A stretch of 64,000 nt of DNA from Arthrobacter sp. AK04 (GTDB lineage: Bacteria > Actinomycetota > Actinomycetes > Actinomycetales > Micrococcaceae), in NCBI RefSeq assembly GCF_021129155.1, contig NZ_JAJOMC010000015.1, positions 1 to 64,000 of the forward strand, written 5' to 3'. A program made the position numbers and the translations under genes. Of the stretch, positions 52,801 to 60,449 are shown piece by piece. The notes beneath the pieces are model-generated. The model was not told where the DNA came from. It made no database searches and was given only the letters and a program-made list of their open reading frames with translations. The first letter of the stretch is position 1, and each line of letters starts with the position of its first letter.

Positions 52801-53295
52801 AAGGAGGTTGACGTTCAGCTTGATGCCGTCCTTGCGGATCTTCGCGATGGCGGGGCCCAGCTTGGCGTCGGTGGCGTCAACGATCAGGTGACCCACCATC
52901 TCGCGCAGGACCTTGCGGGCGATGGGGATGACCACCTGCGGCATCATCGGGGCCATGGTCCCGCCCAGCGCCACGGCGCTGCGCATGTACCAGGGCAGGA
53001 AGGTGGGGACTTTGGGGGCCAGCGCGGCGAGGTTGCGGGCGGCAACGTTCAGGTCCTCGGGGCGGACCACGCCGTCCACGAAGCCAACGGTGAATTCCAG
53101 GCCGTTGGGGTCCTTCAGGACTCCGGCCAGCTGCTGGGCGGAAGCATCCACGGGAACCTTGGACGCTTCGGTCAGCCAGTGGCGGACCAGTGCCACCGCT
53201 TCGCTGGCCAATGCCTTGGCCTGGGGCACATCAACGTCGACGGTCCGGGGCGCAGTTCCGGTGGCGGCTGCCGGTTCCATTGCAATGTGGGTCAT
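49801..53295 (-). CDS. putA: Bifunctional proline dehydrogenase / 1-pyrroline-5-carboxylate dehydrogenase
   Basis: 1164 residues, oxidising proline to glutamate. The N-terminal FAD-linked proline dehydrogenase (about 130-460) shows YLPDALSAMIRLQDWAAERRAGGGAAIKVRVVKGANL. The aldehyde dehydrogenase part (about 525-1000) has TPPWNFPVAIPAGSTLAAL, Glu in LAETSGKNAIIV and catalytic Cys (about 762) in GHAGQKCSAASLVIL. There is no DNA-binding ribbon-helix-helix at the start, so it does not regulate itself. ATG 53295 begins MTHIAMEPAA. A TCTAA/TTAGA palindrome lies 79 bases upstream; the permease at 53620 is read in the same direction. Confidence 0.95.
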   Translation of the reverse strand: MTHIAMEPAAATGTAPRTVDVDVPQAKALASEAVALVRHWLTEASKVPVDASAQQLAGVLKDPNGLEFTVGFVDGVVRPEDLNVAARNLAALAPKVPTFLPWYMRSAVALGGTMAPMMPQVVIPIARKVLREMVGHLIVDATDAKLGPAIAKIRKDGIKLNVNLLGEAVLGEHEASRRLEGTHTLLARPDVDYVSIKVSSTVAPHSPWAFDEAVEHVVEKLTPLFERAASFPKAKFINLDMEEYKDLDMTIAVFTRILDKPEFKNLEAGIVLQAYLPDALSAMIRLQDWAAERRAGGGAAIKVRVVKGANLPMEQVESSLHDWPLATWGTKQDSDTSYKSVINYSLHPERIKNIRIGVAGHNLFDIAFAWLLAKQRGVESGMEFEMLLGMAQGQAEAVKKDVGSLLLYTPVVHPAEFDVAIAYLIRRLEEGASQDNFMSAVFELSENEVLFEREKQRFLASLEALDNSVPAPNRQQNRNLPPQSLPHDSFKDTPDTDPSLPANRDWGRAILERVPSSTLGNAAVKAAFINDEAKLNDAISTAVEKGKAWGALSGAERAEILHRAGDVLEARRADLLEVMASETGKTIDQGDPEVSEAVDFAHYYAESARKLDKVDGATFVPAKLTVVTPPWNFPVAIPAGSTLAALAAGSAVVIKPARQAARSGAVMVEALWEAGVPRDVLTMVQLGERELGKQLISHSAVDRVILTGGYETAELFRSFRQDLPLLAETSGKNAIIVTPSADLDLAAKDVAYSAFGHAGQKCSAASLVILVGSVAKSKRFHNQLIDAVTSLKVGYPEDPTSQMGPIIEPANGKLLNALTTLGEGENWAVEPKKLDNTGRLWSPGVRYGVKRGSYFHLTEFFGPVLGVMTAETLEEAIAIQNQIEYGLTAGLHSLNSEELGTWLDSIQAGNLYVNRGITGAIVQRQPFGGWKKSAVGAGTKAGGPNYLAGLGDWTPAKSAANAEITNPGVRRIIDAAEAALEPEDLASVRRALASDAQAWADEFGTARDVSGLSAERNIFRYRSLPVTVRLSEGAPLAHLVRTVAAGVLAGSELTVSTAVELPAQLRPVLIALDIEVTVESDADWLASMGRLAAAGKLSNGRVRLIGGTPAALAKATGGRPDLAIYAHPVTEAGRVELLPFLHEQAVSITAHRFGTPNHLSDALI

Positions 53296-53373
53296 GGCGT
53301 TTCTCGTTCTTTCCTGGGGTTTCAAGGAGGTCTTATCCACCAGTATGAGCTTCCACTCACATAAGATAAAGCG

Positions 53374-53405
53374 ATCTTTTCTAAGCAATACAGGTTAGAA
53401 AAGAT
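53374..53405. promoter_or_regulatory. Operator-like palindrome upstream of putA (ATCTTTTCTAA-N10-TTAGAAAAGAT)
   Basis: Perfect 11-base arms at 53374-53384 and 53395-53405 with a 10-base spacer. Its TCTAA/TTAGA half-sites recur in the permease/LysR gap at 55180-55204. A shared regulator is likely. Confidence 0.75.
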
Positions 53406-53442
53406 GAAGCTTTGCCCCCCTGCCCCGTGCCCCTCCACACCA

Positions 53443-53607
53443 ACGCTCTCGCACTTAATGCCGCAAATTTCCGGACGCTCTCCCACTTGATGCGGGAAAA
53501 ACGGAAACGCTCTATCACCCTCCCGAGGAAGGTGATAGAGCGTTCGGGGTAAAGCGACATTAGGTGATAGAGCGTCCGGGTTTAAGCAGCATCAAGTGAG
53601 AGAGCGT
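53443..53607. repeat. Symmetric six-unit inverted repeat with 32-bp period
   Basis: Three direct units starting ACGCTCT begin at 53443, 53475 and 53507. Three inverted units ending AGAGCGT end at 53543, 53575 and 53607. All steps are 32 bases and every pair is centred on 53525. The unit reads about ACGCTCTMTCACTTRATGC plus an A/T-rich and CCGG-like spacer. Differences between arms are compatible with an imperfect 82-bp stem. It lies after the permease stop and before putA. Confidence 0.93.
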
Positions 53608-53619
53608 CCCGGGGGCGGG

Positions 53620-55083
53620 TCAGACCAGGGGGCGGTGCATCTCCACGATCTCGTCATGCCGGGGGCTGTTGGGATTCATCAGCGAGTGCTTCTTTCCGTA
53701 GAAGAAGTAGATGGCCAGGCCAACAAGGAGCCAGACGCCGAACCGTGCCCAGGTTTCCCAGTGCAGCTGGAACATCAGGAATGCCGATGCCAGCACGCCG
53801 AACGCCGGGATGAACGGCATGAACGGCAGGCGGAAGGTCCGGGGTGCGTCCGGCTTCTTGTAGCGGAACACGATCACCGAGAAGCAGACGACGACAAACG
53901 CGGCCAGGATGCCGATGTTGGTGAGGTCGGCGACGGCCTTGATGGGGAACACCCCGGCAAGCAGGGCGGAGGCGACGCCGGCGATCCACGTGACGCGCTG
54001 CGGGGTGCCGTGGCGGTCGGTCTTGGAGAACCAGCCGGGCAGCAGGCCATCGCGGCTCATGGAGAACCAGACGCGGGTAACGCCCAGGAGGAAGGTCAGC
54101 ATCACGGTAAGGATGGACAGGACGGCGAACACCGAGATGATGGTGGCGATCACCGGAAGGCCAACACCCGTGAAGGCCGAGGCAAAGCCTGCCGTGGGGT
54201 CAATGTCCTTGTAGTTCTGCATGCCGGTCAGCACCAGGGTGGCCGCCACGTAGAGGAGCATCGCAATGATCAGCGAAAGGATGATGGCCTTGGGCATGTG
54301 CTTCTTGCCGTCCTTTGCCTCTTCCGCCGCAGTGCTCATGGCGTCATAGCCGAAGACGGCGAAGAAGACAGTGGCTGCGCCGGCCAGGACCGGACCGAAG
54401 CCGCTGGGCATGAACGGGTTGTAGTTGTTGGTGTCGATGTAGAAGACGCCCAGCCCGATGATGAAGAGGATCAGGATGACCTTGATGGCAACGGCTACGA
54501 GTTCGAACCGGCCGAAGGCCTTGGTGCCGCGGGACAGGATCCAGGTCACGATCAGGCAGACCGCGATGGCCGGGATGTTGACGACGCCGCCCCTGCCCTC
54601 GTCCGCGGTGGAGGTCATCCAGATGGGCATGTTAATGCCGATTCCCGAGAGGAAGGCATCGAAGTAGCCGGAGATGCCGATGGCCACCACCGCCACGATG
54701 GCGATGTACTCCAGCAGGAGGTCCCAGCCGATGAACCAGCCGATGATCTCGCCGAGTGCTACGTATCCGTAGGTGTAGGCGGACCCGGCGCGGGGAATCA
54801 TGCCCGCGAATTCCGCATAGGACAAAGCAGCGGCGGCGGATGCAAGGCCAGCCACCAGGAAGGAGATCAGTACCGCGGGCCCCACCCCGGGTGTGCTCTC
54901 GCTGCCGGCGGCCACCAGTCCCGCGAGGGAAAAGATGCCGACGCCGATGATGCCGCCTACGCCGATCGCCGTAAGCTGCCAAAGCCCGAGTGACTTAAAG
55001 AGGCCACTATGTTTGTTCTCTTCCTCAATGTCGTCAATGGGCTTGCGCCGCATGATCGACTGGGTCATATCTCTAGTGCTCAT
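53620..55083 (-). CDS. APC-family amino-acid permease
   Basis: 487 residues with about 12-14 helices. IGVGGIIGVGIFSLAGLVAA near residue 40 is the substrate-binding GxG region of cationic-amino-acid-type permeases, and ALSYAEFAGMIPRAGSAYTYGYVALGEIIGWFIGWDLLLEY is the family block. Other family block: FFAVFGYDAMSTAAEEAKDGKKHMPKAI. AGGAG lies six bases before ATG 55083. Its place beside putA and the shared operators suggests proline or a related amino acid as substrate; the family itself does not decide. Confidence 0.9.
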   Translation of the reverse strand: MSTRDMTQSIMRRKPIDDIEEENKHSGLFKSLGLWQLTAIGVGGIIGVGIFSLAGLVAAGSESTPGVGPAVLISFLVAGLASAAAALSYAEFAGMIPRAGSAYTYGYVALGEIIGWFIGWDLLLEYIAIVAVVAIGISGYFDAFLSGIGINMPIWMTSTADEGRGGVVNIPAIAVCLIVTWILSRGTKAFGRFELVAVAIKVILILFIIGLGVFYIDTNNYNPFMPSGFGPVLAGAATVFFAVFGYDAMSTAAEEAKDGKKHMPKAIILSLIIAMLLYVAATLVLTGMQNYKDIDPTAGFASAFTGVGLPVIATIISVFAVLSILTVMLTFLLGVTRVWFSMSRDGLLPGWFSKTDRHGTPQRVTWIAGVASALLAGVFPIKAVADLTNIGILAAFVVVCFSVIVFRYKKPDAPRTFRLPFMPFIPAFGVLASAFLMFQLHWETWARFGVWLLVGLAIYFFYGKKHSLMNPNSPRHDEIVEMHRPLV

Positions 55084-55179
55084 CAGGAACTCCTGCTTGG
55101 GGTGCGACCCCGTTACGGCGCGCGAAGAATCGCTTGTGACGGGGGTAACTCGGTCCCAACAGTATGCAAGCGCGCTTCC

Positions 55180-55216
55180 GTTAGATAAAGTGACTACTTC
55201 TAACCTATATTCGTTA
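55180..55216. promoter_or_regulatory. Operator-like dyads between permease and LysR genes
   Basis: GTTAGA (55180-55185) and TCTAAC (55199-55204) form a dyad with a 13-base spacer; TAAC-N8-GTTA (55201-55216) overlaps it. They share TTAGA/TCTAA half-sites with the putA operator. Confidence 0.65.
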
Positions 55217-55236
55217 GTTTCGGTAAGGATTTCCTC

Positions 55237-56151
55237 ATGCTTGATGTCCGCCGGCTGCGTCTCCTCCGTGAACTCAGCATCCGGGGCACGCTCGCGGAGG
55301 TGGCTGAGGCACTCCAGTACAGCCCGTCGTCGGTATCCCAGCAGCTTGCCCTGCTGGAAAAGGAAGTGGGCGTCGAGCTGCTCCGCAAGACGGGGCGCCG
55401 GGTTCAGCTCACACCGCAGGCCGAGGTCCTGGTGGCGCACACCGCGAGCCTGCTGGAGACCATGGAGCAGGCTGAGGCGGACCTGGCCGCATCGTTGACA
55501 ACGGTCACCGGCACCGTCCGGATCGCCGTCTTCCAGTCGGCAGCCCTTGCCCTCATGCCGGAAATGCTCACGCGGATGTCCCGCACCTATCCTGAGGTCC
55601 GCATCGAGATGATCCAGCGCGAGCCTGAGACCGCCCTGCACGAGACCTGGGCCCGCGATTTTGACCTCGTGATTGCCGAGCAGTATCCGGGCCATGCCGC
55701 CCCCCGCTATCCCGAGCTGGACAGGGTCAAGCTGACCACCGATGCCATCCGGCTGGCCATTCCGCCGGCGTCCGACGGCGGCCCCGCCATCTCCTCGATC
55801 GAGGACACTGCGGAACTCGCCTGGGTGATGGAGCCGCGGGGTGCCGCATCAAGGCACTGGGCTGAGCAGGCGTGCCGGAGCGCCGGGTTCGAACCCGACG
55901 TGCGCTTTGAGACCGCCGACCTCCAGGCCCAGATCCGGCTGATCGAGTCGGGCAACGCCGTAGCGCTGATGCCGGACCTGGTGTGGACCGGCCGCGGCAC
56001 CACGGCGCGGCTCCTGGACCTGCCGGGGAAGCCGCGGCGGACAGTCTTCACCTCCGTCCGCCGCTCCAGTGCCAAGCGGCCGGCCATCCTGGCTGCCCGG
56101 GAAACCCTGGCGGCCACGGCAGAAGCCGTAGCGGAGAATGTCGCCGGGTGA
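55237..56151 (+). CDS. LysR-family transcriptional regulator, probable regulator of proline use
   Basis: 304 residues. HTH: VRRLRLLRELSIRGTLAEVAEALQYSPSSVSQQLALLEKEVGVELLRKTGRRVQLTPQ. Effector domain: GTVRIAVFQSAALALMPEMLTRMSRTYPEVRIEMIQREPE and DLQAQIRLIESGNAVALMPDLVW. AAGGA lies nine bases before the ATG. Divergent from the permease with TTAGA/TCTAA dyads between them, it may control permease and putA. The ligand is unknown; proline or its product is the natural guess. Confidence 0.9.
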   Translation: MLDVRRLRLLRELSIRGTLAEVAEALQYSPSSVSQQLALLEKEVGVELLRKTGRRVQLTPQAEVLVAHTASLLETMEQAEADLAASLTTVTGTVRIAVFQSAALALMPEMLTRMSRTYPEVRIEMIQREPETALHETWARDFDLVIAEQYPGHAAPRYPELDRVKLTTDAIRLAIPPASDGGPAISSIEDTAELAWVMEPRGAASRHWAEQACRSAGFEPDVRFETADLQAQIRLIESGNAVALMPDLVWTGRGTTARLLDLPGKPRRTVFTSVRRSSAKRPAILAARETLAATAEAVAENVAG

Positions 56152-56284
56152 CCCAGCCGCCGTCGGACATGTCCTCCAACCTGGGGCTGCGCTCCTCCCC
56201 GCACCATGACGCGGTGCGTCGCCGCGCAGGTACCGCTCCCGCGTAACTGTTTCCTGCGTCACTGCGCCGCAGGGCCCCCGCCGC

Positions 56285-56290
56285 TAGACT
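56285..56290 (+). promoter_or_regulatory. -10 element before panD (TAGACT)
   Basis: TAGACT ends nine bases before the panD ATG. It would give a leaderless or very short leader. No ribosome-binding site is visible. Confidence 0.4.
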
Positions 56291-56299
56291 GAACCCGTT

Positions 56300-56725
56300 A
56301 TGAATCGAACAATGTTCAAGTCCAAAATCCACCGGGCCACCGTCACGCACGCTGACCTGCACTACGTAGGTTCGGTCACTGTTGACCTGGACCTGCTCGA
56401 GGCTGCCGACATCCTGCCGGGTGAGCTGGTGTCCATCGTGGACGTGACCAACGGCTCGCGCCTGGAGACGTACACGATCGCCGGCGAGCGCGGCTCCGGC
56501 GTGATCGGCATCAACGGGGCAGCTGCCCACCTGATGCAGGAAAACGACATTGTCATCCTGATTACCTACGCGCAGATGACCACCGAGGAAGCGAAGAGCT
56601 ACGAGCCCAAGGTGGTCCACGTGGACGAAAACAACCGCGTGATCCAACTGGGCAACGACCCCGCCGAGGGCCTTACCCCGGGTTTGCTGCGCCCCCCTTT
56701 CGCGCTTAACAACGCCGCACTGTAA
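56300..56725 (+). CDS. panD: Aspartate 1-decarboxylase (pantothenate synthesis)
   Basis: 141 residues, a self-processing pyruvoyl enzyme that makes beta-alanine. The cleavage pair Gly24-Ser25 is in [62 protein letters not shown] is the second diagnostic block. The C-terminal tail (NNAAL) is slightly longer than average. The rest of the pathway is not in the window; an AEC transporter follows on the same strand. Confidence 0.96.
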   Translation: MNRTMFKSKIHRATVTHADLHYVGSVTVDLDLLEAADILPGELVSIVDVTNGSRLETYTIAGERGSGVIGINGAAAHLMQENDIVILITYAQMTTEEAKSYEPKVVHVDENNRVIQLGNDPAEGLTPGLLRPPFALNNAAL

Positions 56726-56776
56726 CCGGAGCGTGAGCCCCGGCCCCCTGCCCTGCCGCGCCCTGCGGGCCGTCCC

Positions 56777-57703
56777 ATGCTAGGCGTGCTGGCGGGCTTC
56801 TTTGTGGTGTGGTGCATCATCCTGGTGGGCTGGTTCGTGGGCCGGCAGAAAATCCTGGGTGACAACGCCCGGCAGGTGCTGAGCTCCCTCACGTTCTTCG
56901 TGGCCAGCCCGGCCCTGCTCTTTGAAACCCTCAGCAAAGCGCGCCTCGTCGAAGTCTTCGCAGCGCCTCTGCTGGTGGCCGCGGTGTCGGCCGTCGCCAC
57001 CGCGGTCATCTTTTTTGTCATTGCCAAGTTCTGGCTCAGGCGTTCGCTTCCGGAATCGCTGATGTCCTCGATGGCGGCGTCGCTGGTCAACTCGGCCAAC
57101 CTGGGCATTCCCATCGCGGTCTACGTCCTGGGCGATGCCAGTTACGTGGCACCGCTGCTGATCTTCCAGCTCGCCTTCTTCACGCCGCTGTTCCTGATGC
57201 TCCTGGACTCGAGCACCAGCAAACACCGCACCACGCCGCTGAACTTCGCTGTGATGATCCTGCGGAACCCCATGATCGTCGGCTCCGCGCTGGGCCTGCT
57301 GGTGGCGGGCACCGGATGGAAGGTGCCCGACCTTGTCATGGAACCGATCCACCTGATCGGCGGCGCGGCGATCCCCGCCATGCTGATTGCGTTCGGCATG
57401 AGCCTGAACGGCACCCGCCCGCTCCAGGCCGCAGCTGCCCGACGCGTGGATACGCTGCTGGCCAGCGCGTTCAAACTCGCGGTCCAGCCGGCGCTTGCCT
57501 ATCTCTTTGCCCGCTTCCTGCTGGGGCTGGACGGCCATGTCCTGTTCGCCGTCGTCGTGACCGCTGCACTGCCAACCGCGCAGAATGTCTTTGTGGCCGC
57601 CAGCCGCTACAACACCGGCCTCACCGTGGCCAAGGACACCGTCCTGATTACCACCGTGGTGGCTGTGCCGGCCATGATCGGCGTGGCACTGCTGCTGACC
57701 TGA
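56777..57703 (+). CDS. AEC-family (auxin efflux carrier-like) transporter
   Basis: 308 residues, about ten helices in a repeated five-helix layout: VVWCIILVGWFVGRQKILGDNARQVLSSLTFFVASPALLF, SLVNSANLGIPIAVYVLGDASYVAPLLIFQ, and TAALPTAQNVFVAASRYNTGL (the Pro crossover). Relatives export malate, malonate or auxin-like organic acids; the substrate here is unknown. There is no clear ribosome-binding site. The oxidase gene follows after 14 bases. Confidence 0.88.
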   Translation: MLGVLAGFFVVWCIILVGWFVGRQKILGDNARQVLSSLTFFVASPALLFETLSKARLVEVFAAPLLVAAVSAVATAVIFFVIAKFWLRRSLPESLMSSMAASLVNSANLGIPIAVYVLGDASYVAPLLIFQLAFFTPLFLMLLDSSTSKHRTTPLNFAVMILRNPMIVGSALGLLVAGTGWKVPDLVMEPIHLIGGAAIPAMLIAFGMSLNGTRPLQAAAARRVDTLLASAFKLAVQPALAYLFARFLLGLDGHVLFAVVVTAALPTAQNVFVAASRYNTGLTVAKDTVLITTVVAVPAMIGVALLLT

Positions 57704-57717
57704 GCCTGGAGGGCTGC

Positions 57718-58860
57718 ATGAATACTGTTCTGGACACCGTGGTGATCGGCGGCGGAGCGATGGGCTCGGCCGCCGCGTGGGCTTTGTCGCGCCGCGGCCG
57801 GCAGGTGACGCTGGTGGAGCAGTTCGGGCCCGGGCACCGGATCGGGGCCTCGCACGGCACCACCCGCAACCTCAACCCGGGCTACCACCGGCCCGAGTAC
57901 GTGGCCATGCTGGCCGAGGGGCTGGCCCTGTGGGACGAGCTGGAGCAGGAAAGCGGCGAACAGCTGCTGGCGCGCACGGGGGTGGTCAACCACGGGCCGG
58001 AGCCGCTGTTTGCCGATGTTGCCGCCGCCCTGGAGCAGGCCGGGATCGGCGCGGAATTCCTGCACCCCGCAGAGGCCGCCGAGCGCTGGCGCGGCATCCG
58101 CTTCGACCAGCAGGTGCTCCACCTGCCCGACGGCGGCCAGCTCAACCCTGACGTTGCCCTCCCCGTTATGCAGCGGCTGGCCATAGCCCGCGGCGCCGAG
58201 ATGCGGCACCACACCAAAGTGGTGGACTTCCAGGTGATGGACGACGGCGTCCGGCTGGTTTTGGAGTCCGCTGCCGGCACGGAGGTGGTCACCGCTGCAC
58301 AGGCTGTTGTCACGGCCGGCGGCTGGACGGAGAAGCTCCTCGGCGGAGTGCTTGGCAACAGCGCCGGTTCAGGGCTGCGGATTCCACAGCTGCGCGTCAC
58401 CCAGGAGCAGCCGGTGCACTTCCGGGTCACGGACCCGGGGGCAGCATGGCCGGGATTCAACCACTATCCGGGGGCGGGCGCGGAATACAAGGGCTGGTAT
58501 TCCCCTGTATACGGGATGCAGACACCGGGCGAGGGGATTAAGGCCGGCTGGCACGGAGTGGGCCCAGTTGTGGATCCGGACCGGCGGTCCTTCCTGCCGG
58601 AGCCGGTGCAGCTCGCCGCCCTGCAGGAGTACGCCCGGACCTGGCTGCCCGGGGTGGACGCTGACTCTTTCGAGGCAGTCAGCTGCACCTACACCACCAC
58701 CCCGGATGAGGACTTCGTCCTGGACCGGATCGGTCCCGTGGTGATCGGCGCCGGATTCTCGGGGCACGGCTTCAAGTTCACGCCGGTCATCGGGCGGATC
58801 CTTGCGGACCTGGCCACCGGCACCAGGCCTGCCCCGGAGATCTTCCGCGCCGGCCGCTGA
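57718..58860 (+). CDS. Monomeric sarcosine-oxidase-like flavoenzyme (N-methyl amino acid oxidase family)
   Basis: 380 residues. FAD motif VVIGGGAMGSAAAWALSRRG at about 8-27. SHGTTRNLNPGYH is the MSOX/SolA substrate-side block. CTYTTTPDEDFVLD puts Cys where monomeric sarcosine oxidase links FAD covalently, and GFSGHGFKFTPVIGRILADL closes the site. The family removes methyl groups from sarcosine, N-methyltryptophan or pipecolate. GGAGGG lies four bases before the ATG. It is probably co-transcribed with the AEC gene. Confidence 0.9.
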   Translation: MNTVLDTVVIGGGAMGSAAAWALSRRGRQVTLVEQFGPGHRIGASHGTTRNLNPGYHRPEYVAMLAEGLALWDELEQESGEQLLARTGVVNHGPEPLFADVAAALEQAGIGAEFLHPAEAAERWRGIRFDQQVLHLPDGGQLNPDVALPVMQRLAIARGAEMRHHTKVVDFQVMDDGVRLVLESAAGTEVVTAAQAVVTAGGWTEKLLGGVLGNSAGSGLRIPQLRVTQEQPVHFRVTDPGAAWPGFNHYPGAGAEYKGWYSPVYGMQTPGEGIKAGWHGVGPVVDPDRRSFLPEPVQLAALQEYARTWLPGVDADSFEAVSCTYTTTPDEDFVLDRIGPVVIGAGFSGHGFKFTPVIGRILADLATGTRPAPEIFRAGR

Positions 58861-58893
58861 TTGCCGGCCGTCATCTGATTGCCGGCCGTCATC
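58858..58893 (+). repeat. Exact 18-bp tandem duplication containing the oxidase stop codon
   Basis: TGATTGCCGGCCGTCATC occurs twice without a gap (58858-58875, 58876-58893). The first TGA is the stop of the sarcosine-oxidase-like gene, and the second copy keeps a TGA in frame. It looks like a recent slippage event. Confidence 0.95.
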
Positions 58894-58902
58894 CAGGGGC
58901 GG

Positions 58903-60387
58903 TTACCGGGAGCTGTCCTCCGCGTCGGTAAGAACCGGCTCCCCGCCGTCCTCCCCGTCCCCACTCGCGGCGTCCGCGTTGGCCGCCCGCACGGCAGGCA
59001 TGGCCAGGACCGCCGCCACCGTGAGGACCCCCGCCGCAAGGGCGGCCACGAAGACTGCGCCGGAAGCGGCCACTACTGCCGGTCCGTTGCCGCCTCCTCC
59101 GGCGGCTCCCCCATAAATGGCGTTGGCCACCGCACCGAAAACGGCCACGCCCAGTGCGCTCCCGATGGACCGGGCGAACATGTTGGTGCTGGTGACCACG
59201 CCCCGCTCATTCCAGGAAACGCTGGACTGGGCAGCGATCAGTGTGGGGGTGGCAACCAGCCCCAGGCCGAGTCCGACGACGAAGCAACTGACGGCGACCA
59301 GCGTCACGCTGGGAGCAGCCGAGGTAAGTGCAAGGACCGCAAGGCCGGCCACGGTGATGGAGATGCCGATGAGCGCTGTGGCCTTGAACCCTATCCGCAG
59401 GTAGAAGCGCCCGGCCTGCGAGGCGCTGATCGGCCAGCCCACGGTAAGTGCCGCCAAGGCCAGCCCGGCGACCAGCGGTGAGCTGGCCAGCGCGCCCTCC
59501 AGGAACGTGGGCACATAGGACGTCAGCCCGATCATGACGGCACCAACGCCGAAGGACACAAGGGCTGTGGTTCCGAGGAGACGGCGCGACACCACCCAGG
59601 ACGGCAGCACGGGCTCCGCCGCGCGCCTTTCCACCATGAGGAACAGGACCAGCAGCACCCCGCCCACGGCAAAGATGCCAATACTGACCGGTGAATTCCA
59701 GGCCCAGCCCTGGCCGCCTTCGAGGGCGCCAAGGATCAGCAGGCCAAGCGAAGCCGCCAGGAGGGCTGCACCGGCGTAGTCCACCCGGTGCTTGGCCCGG
59801 TCCACGTTCTCGTGGAGCGTCCGGACCAGCATCCATCCCGCCAGCAGGCACAGCGGGATGTTGACCAGGAAGATCCCCCGCCAGAACCCCAAGGCGGCGA
59901 AAATGCCGCCGAGACTTGGTCCCACCACGGAGGAGACCGCCCACACGCTCGCGAGGTAGCCCTGGACCTTGGCGCGCTCCTCCAGTGAGTAGATGTCGCC
60001 TGCGATGGTGATGGAGACAGGAAGCACCGCGCCGGCGCCGAGGCCCTGCAGGGCACGGAAGGCGATCAGGGCGGGCATGTTCCAGGCAATGCCGCAGAGC
60101 ACGGACCCGAGGAGGAACAGCCCGATACCCGCAAGGATGATGGGTTTCCGGCCCACCATGTCGGAGAGTTTGCCGTAGATGGGGACGGAGACGGCCTGCG
60201 CCAGCAGGTACGCCGAAAATAGCCACGGGAATGACTCGAACCCGCCGATTTCGCGGACAATCGACGGGACAGCCGTAGCCACGATGGTGGAATCGATCGC
60301 CACCAGCCCGGTGGCGAGCATCAGGGCTATGAGGATGGGGCCCCGTTCAGAACGGAAGCCCACTCCCTGGGCGCGGGCGGTTGGCAT
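58903..60387 (-). CDS. MFS drug exporter, DHA2 (EmrB/QacA) type
   Basis: 494 residues, 14 helices. MLATGLVAIDSTIVATAVPSIVREIGGFESFPWLFSAYLLAQAVSVPIYGKLSDMVGRKPI holds the D-S-T-I-V motif and motif A, and FRALQGLGAGAVLPVSITIAGDIY is the DHA2 motif C region. WNERGVVTSTNMFARSIGSALGVAVFGAVANAI is typical of the C-half. It expels drugs or other hydrophobic compounds in exchange for protons. The C-terminal tail is acidic (SGDGEDGGEPVLTDAEDSSR). No regulator is beside it. Confidence 0.92.
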   Translation of the reverse strand: MPTARAQGVGFRSERGPILIALMLATGLVAIDSTIVATAVPSIVREIGGFESFPWLFSAYLLAQAVSVPIYGKLSDMVGRKPIILAGIGLFLLGSVLCGIAWNMPALIAFRALQGLGAGAVLPVSITIAGDIYSLEERAKVQGYLASVWAVSSVVGPSLGGIFAALGFWRGIFLVNIPLCLLAGWMLVRTLHENVDRAKHRVDYAGAALLAASLGLLILGALEGGQGWAWNSPVSIGIFAVGGVLLVLFLMVERRAAEPVLPSWVVSRRLLGTTALVSFGVGAVMIGLTSYVPTFLEGALASSPLVAGLALAALTVGWPISASQAGRFYLRIGFKATALIGISITVAGLAVLALTSAAPSVTLVAVSCFVVGLGLGLVATPTLIAAQSSVSWNERGVVTSTNMFARSIGSALGVAVFGAVANAIYGGAAGGGGNGPAVVAASGAVFVAALAAGVLTVAAVLAMPAVRAANADAASGDGEDGGEPVLTDAEDSSR

Positions 60388-60449
60388 GGGTCTCGTTTCG
60401 GTTTCCGGGTGGTGTCACCTCCACTCTAGGTACCCAGTAAGAATGCCGA

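Noticed and set aside
53443-53607. Possible CRISPR array because of the regular 32-bp spacing
   Set aside because: Units are contiguous and half are inverted; there are no unique spacers of equal length between identical repeats and no cas genes.
53596-54993. 465-codon plus-strand ORF antisense to the permease
   Set aside because: Composition is Asp/Glu/His/Gly-rich with no motif; shadow of the permease gene.
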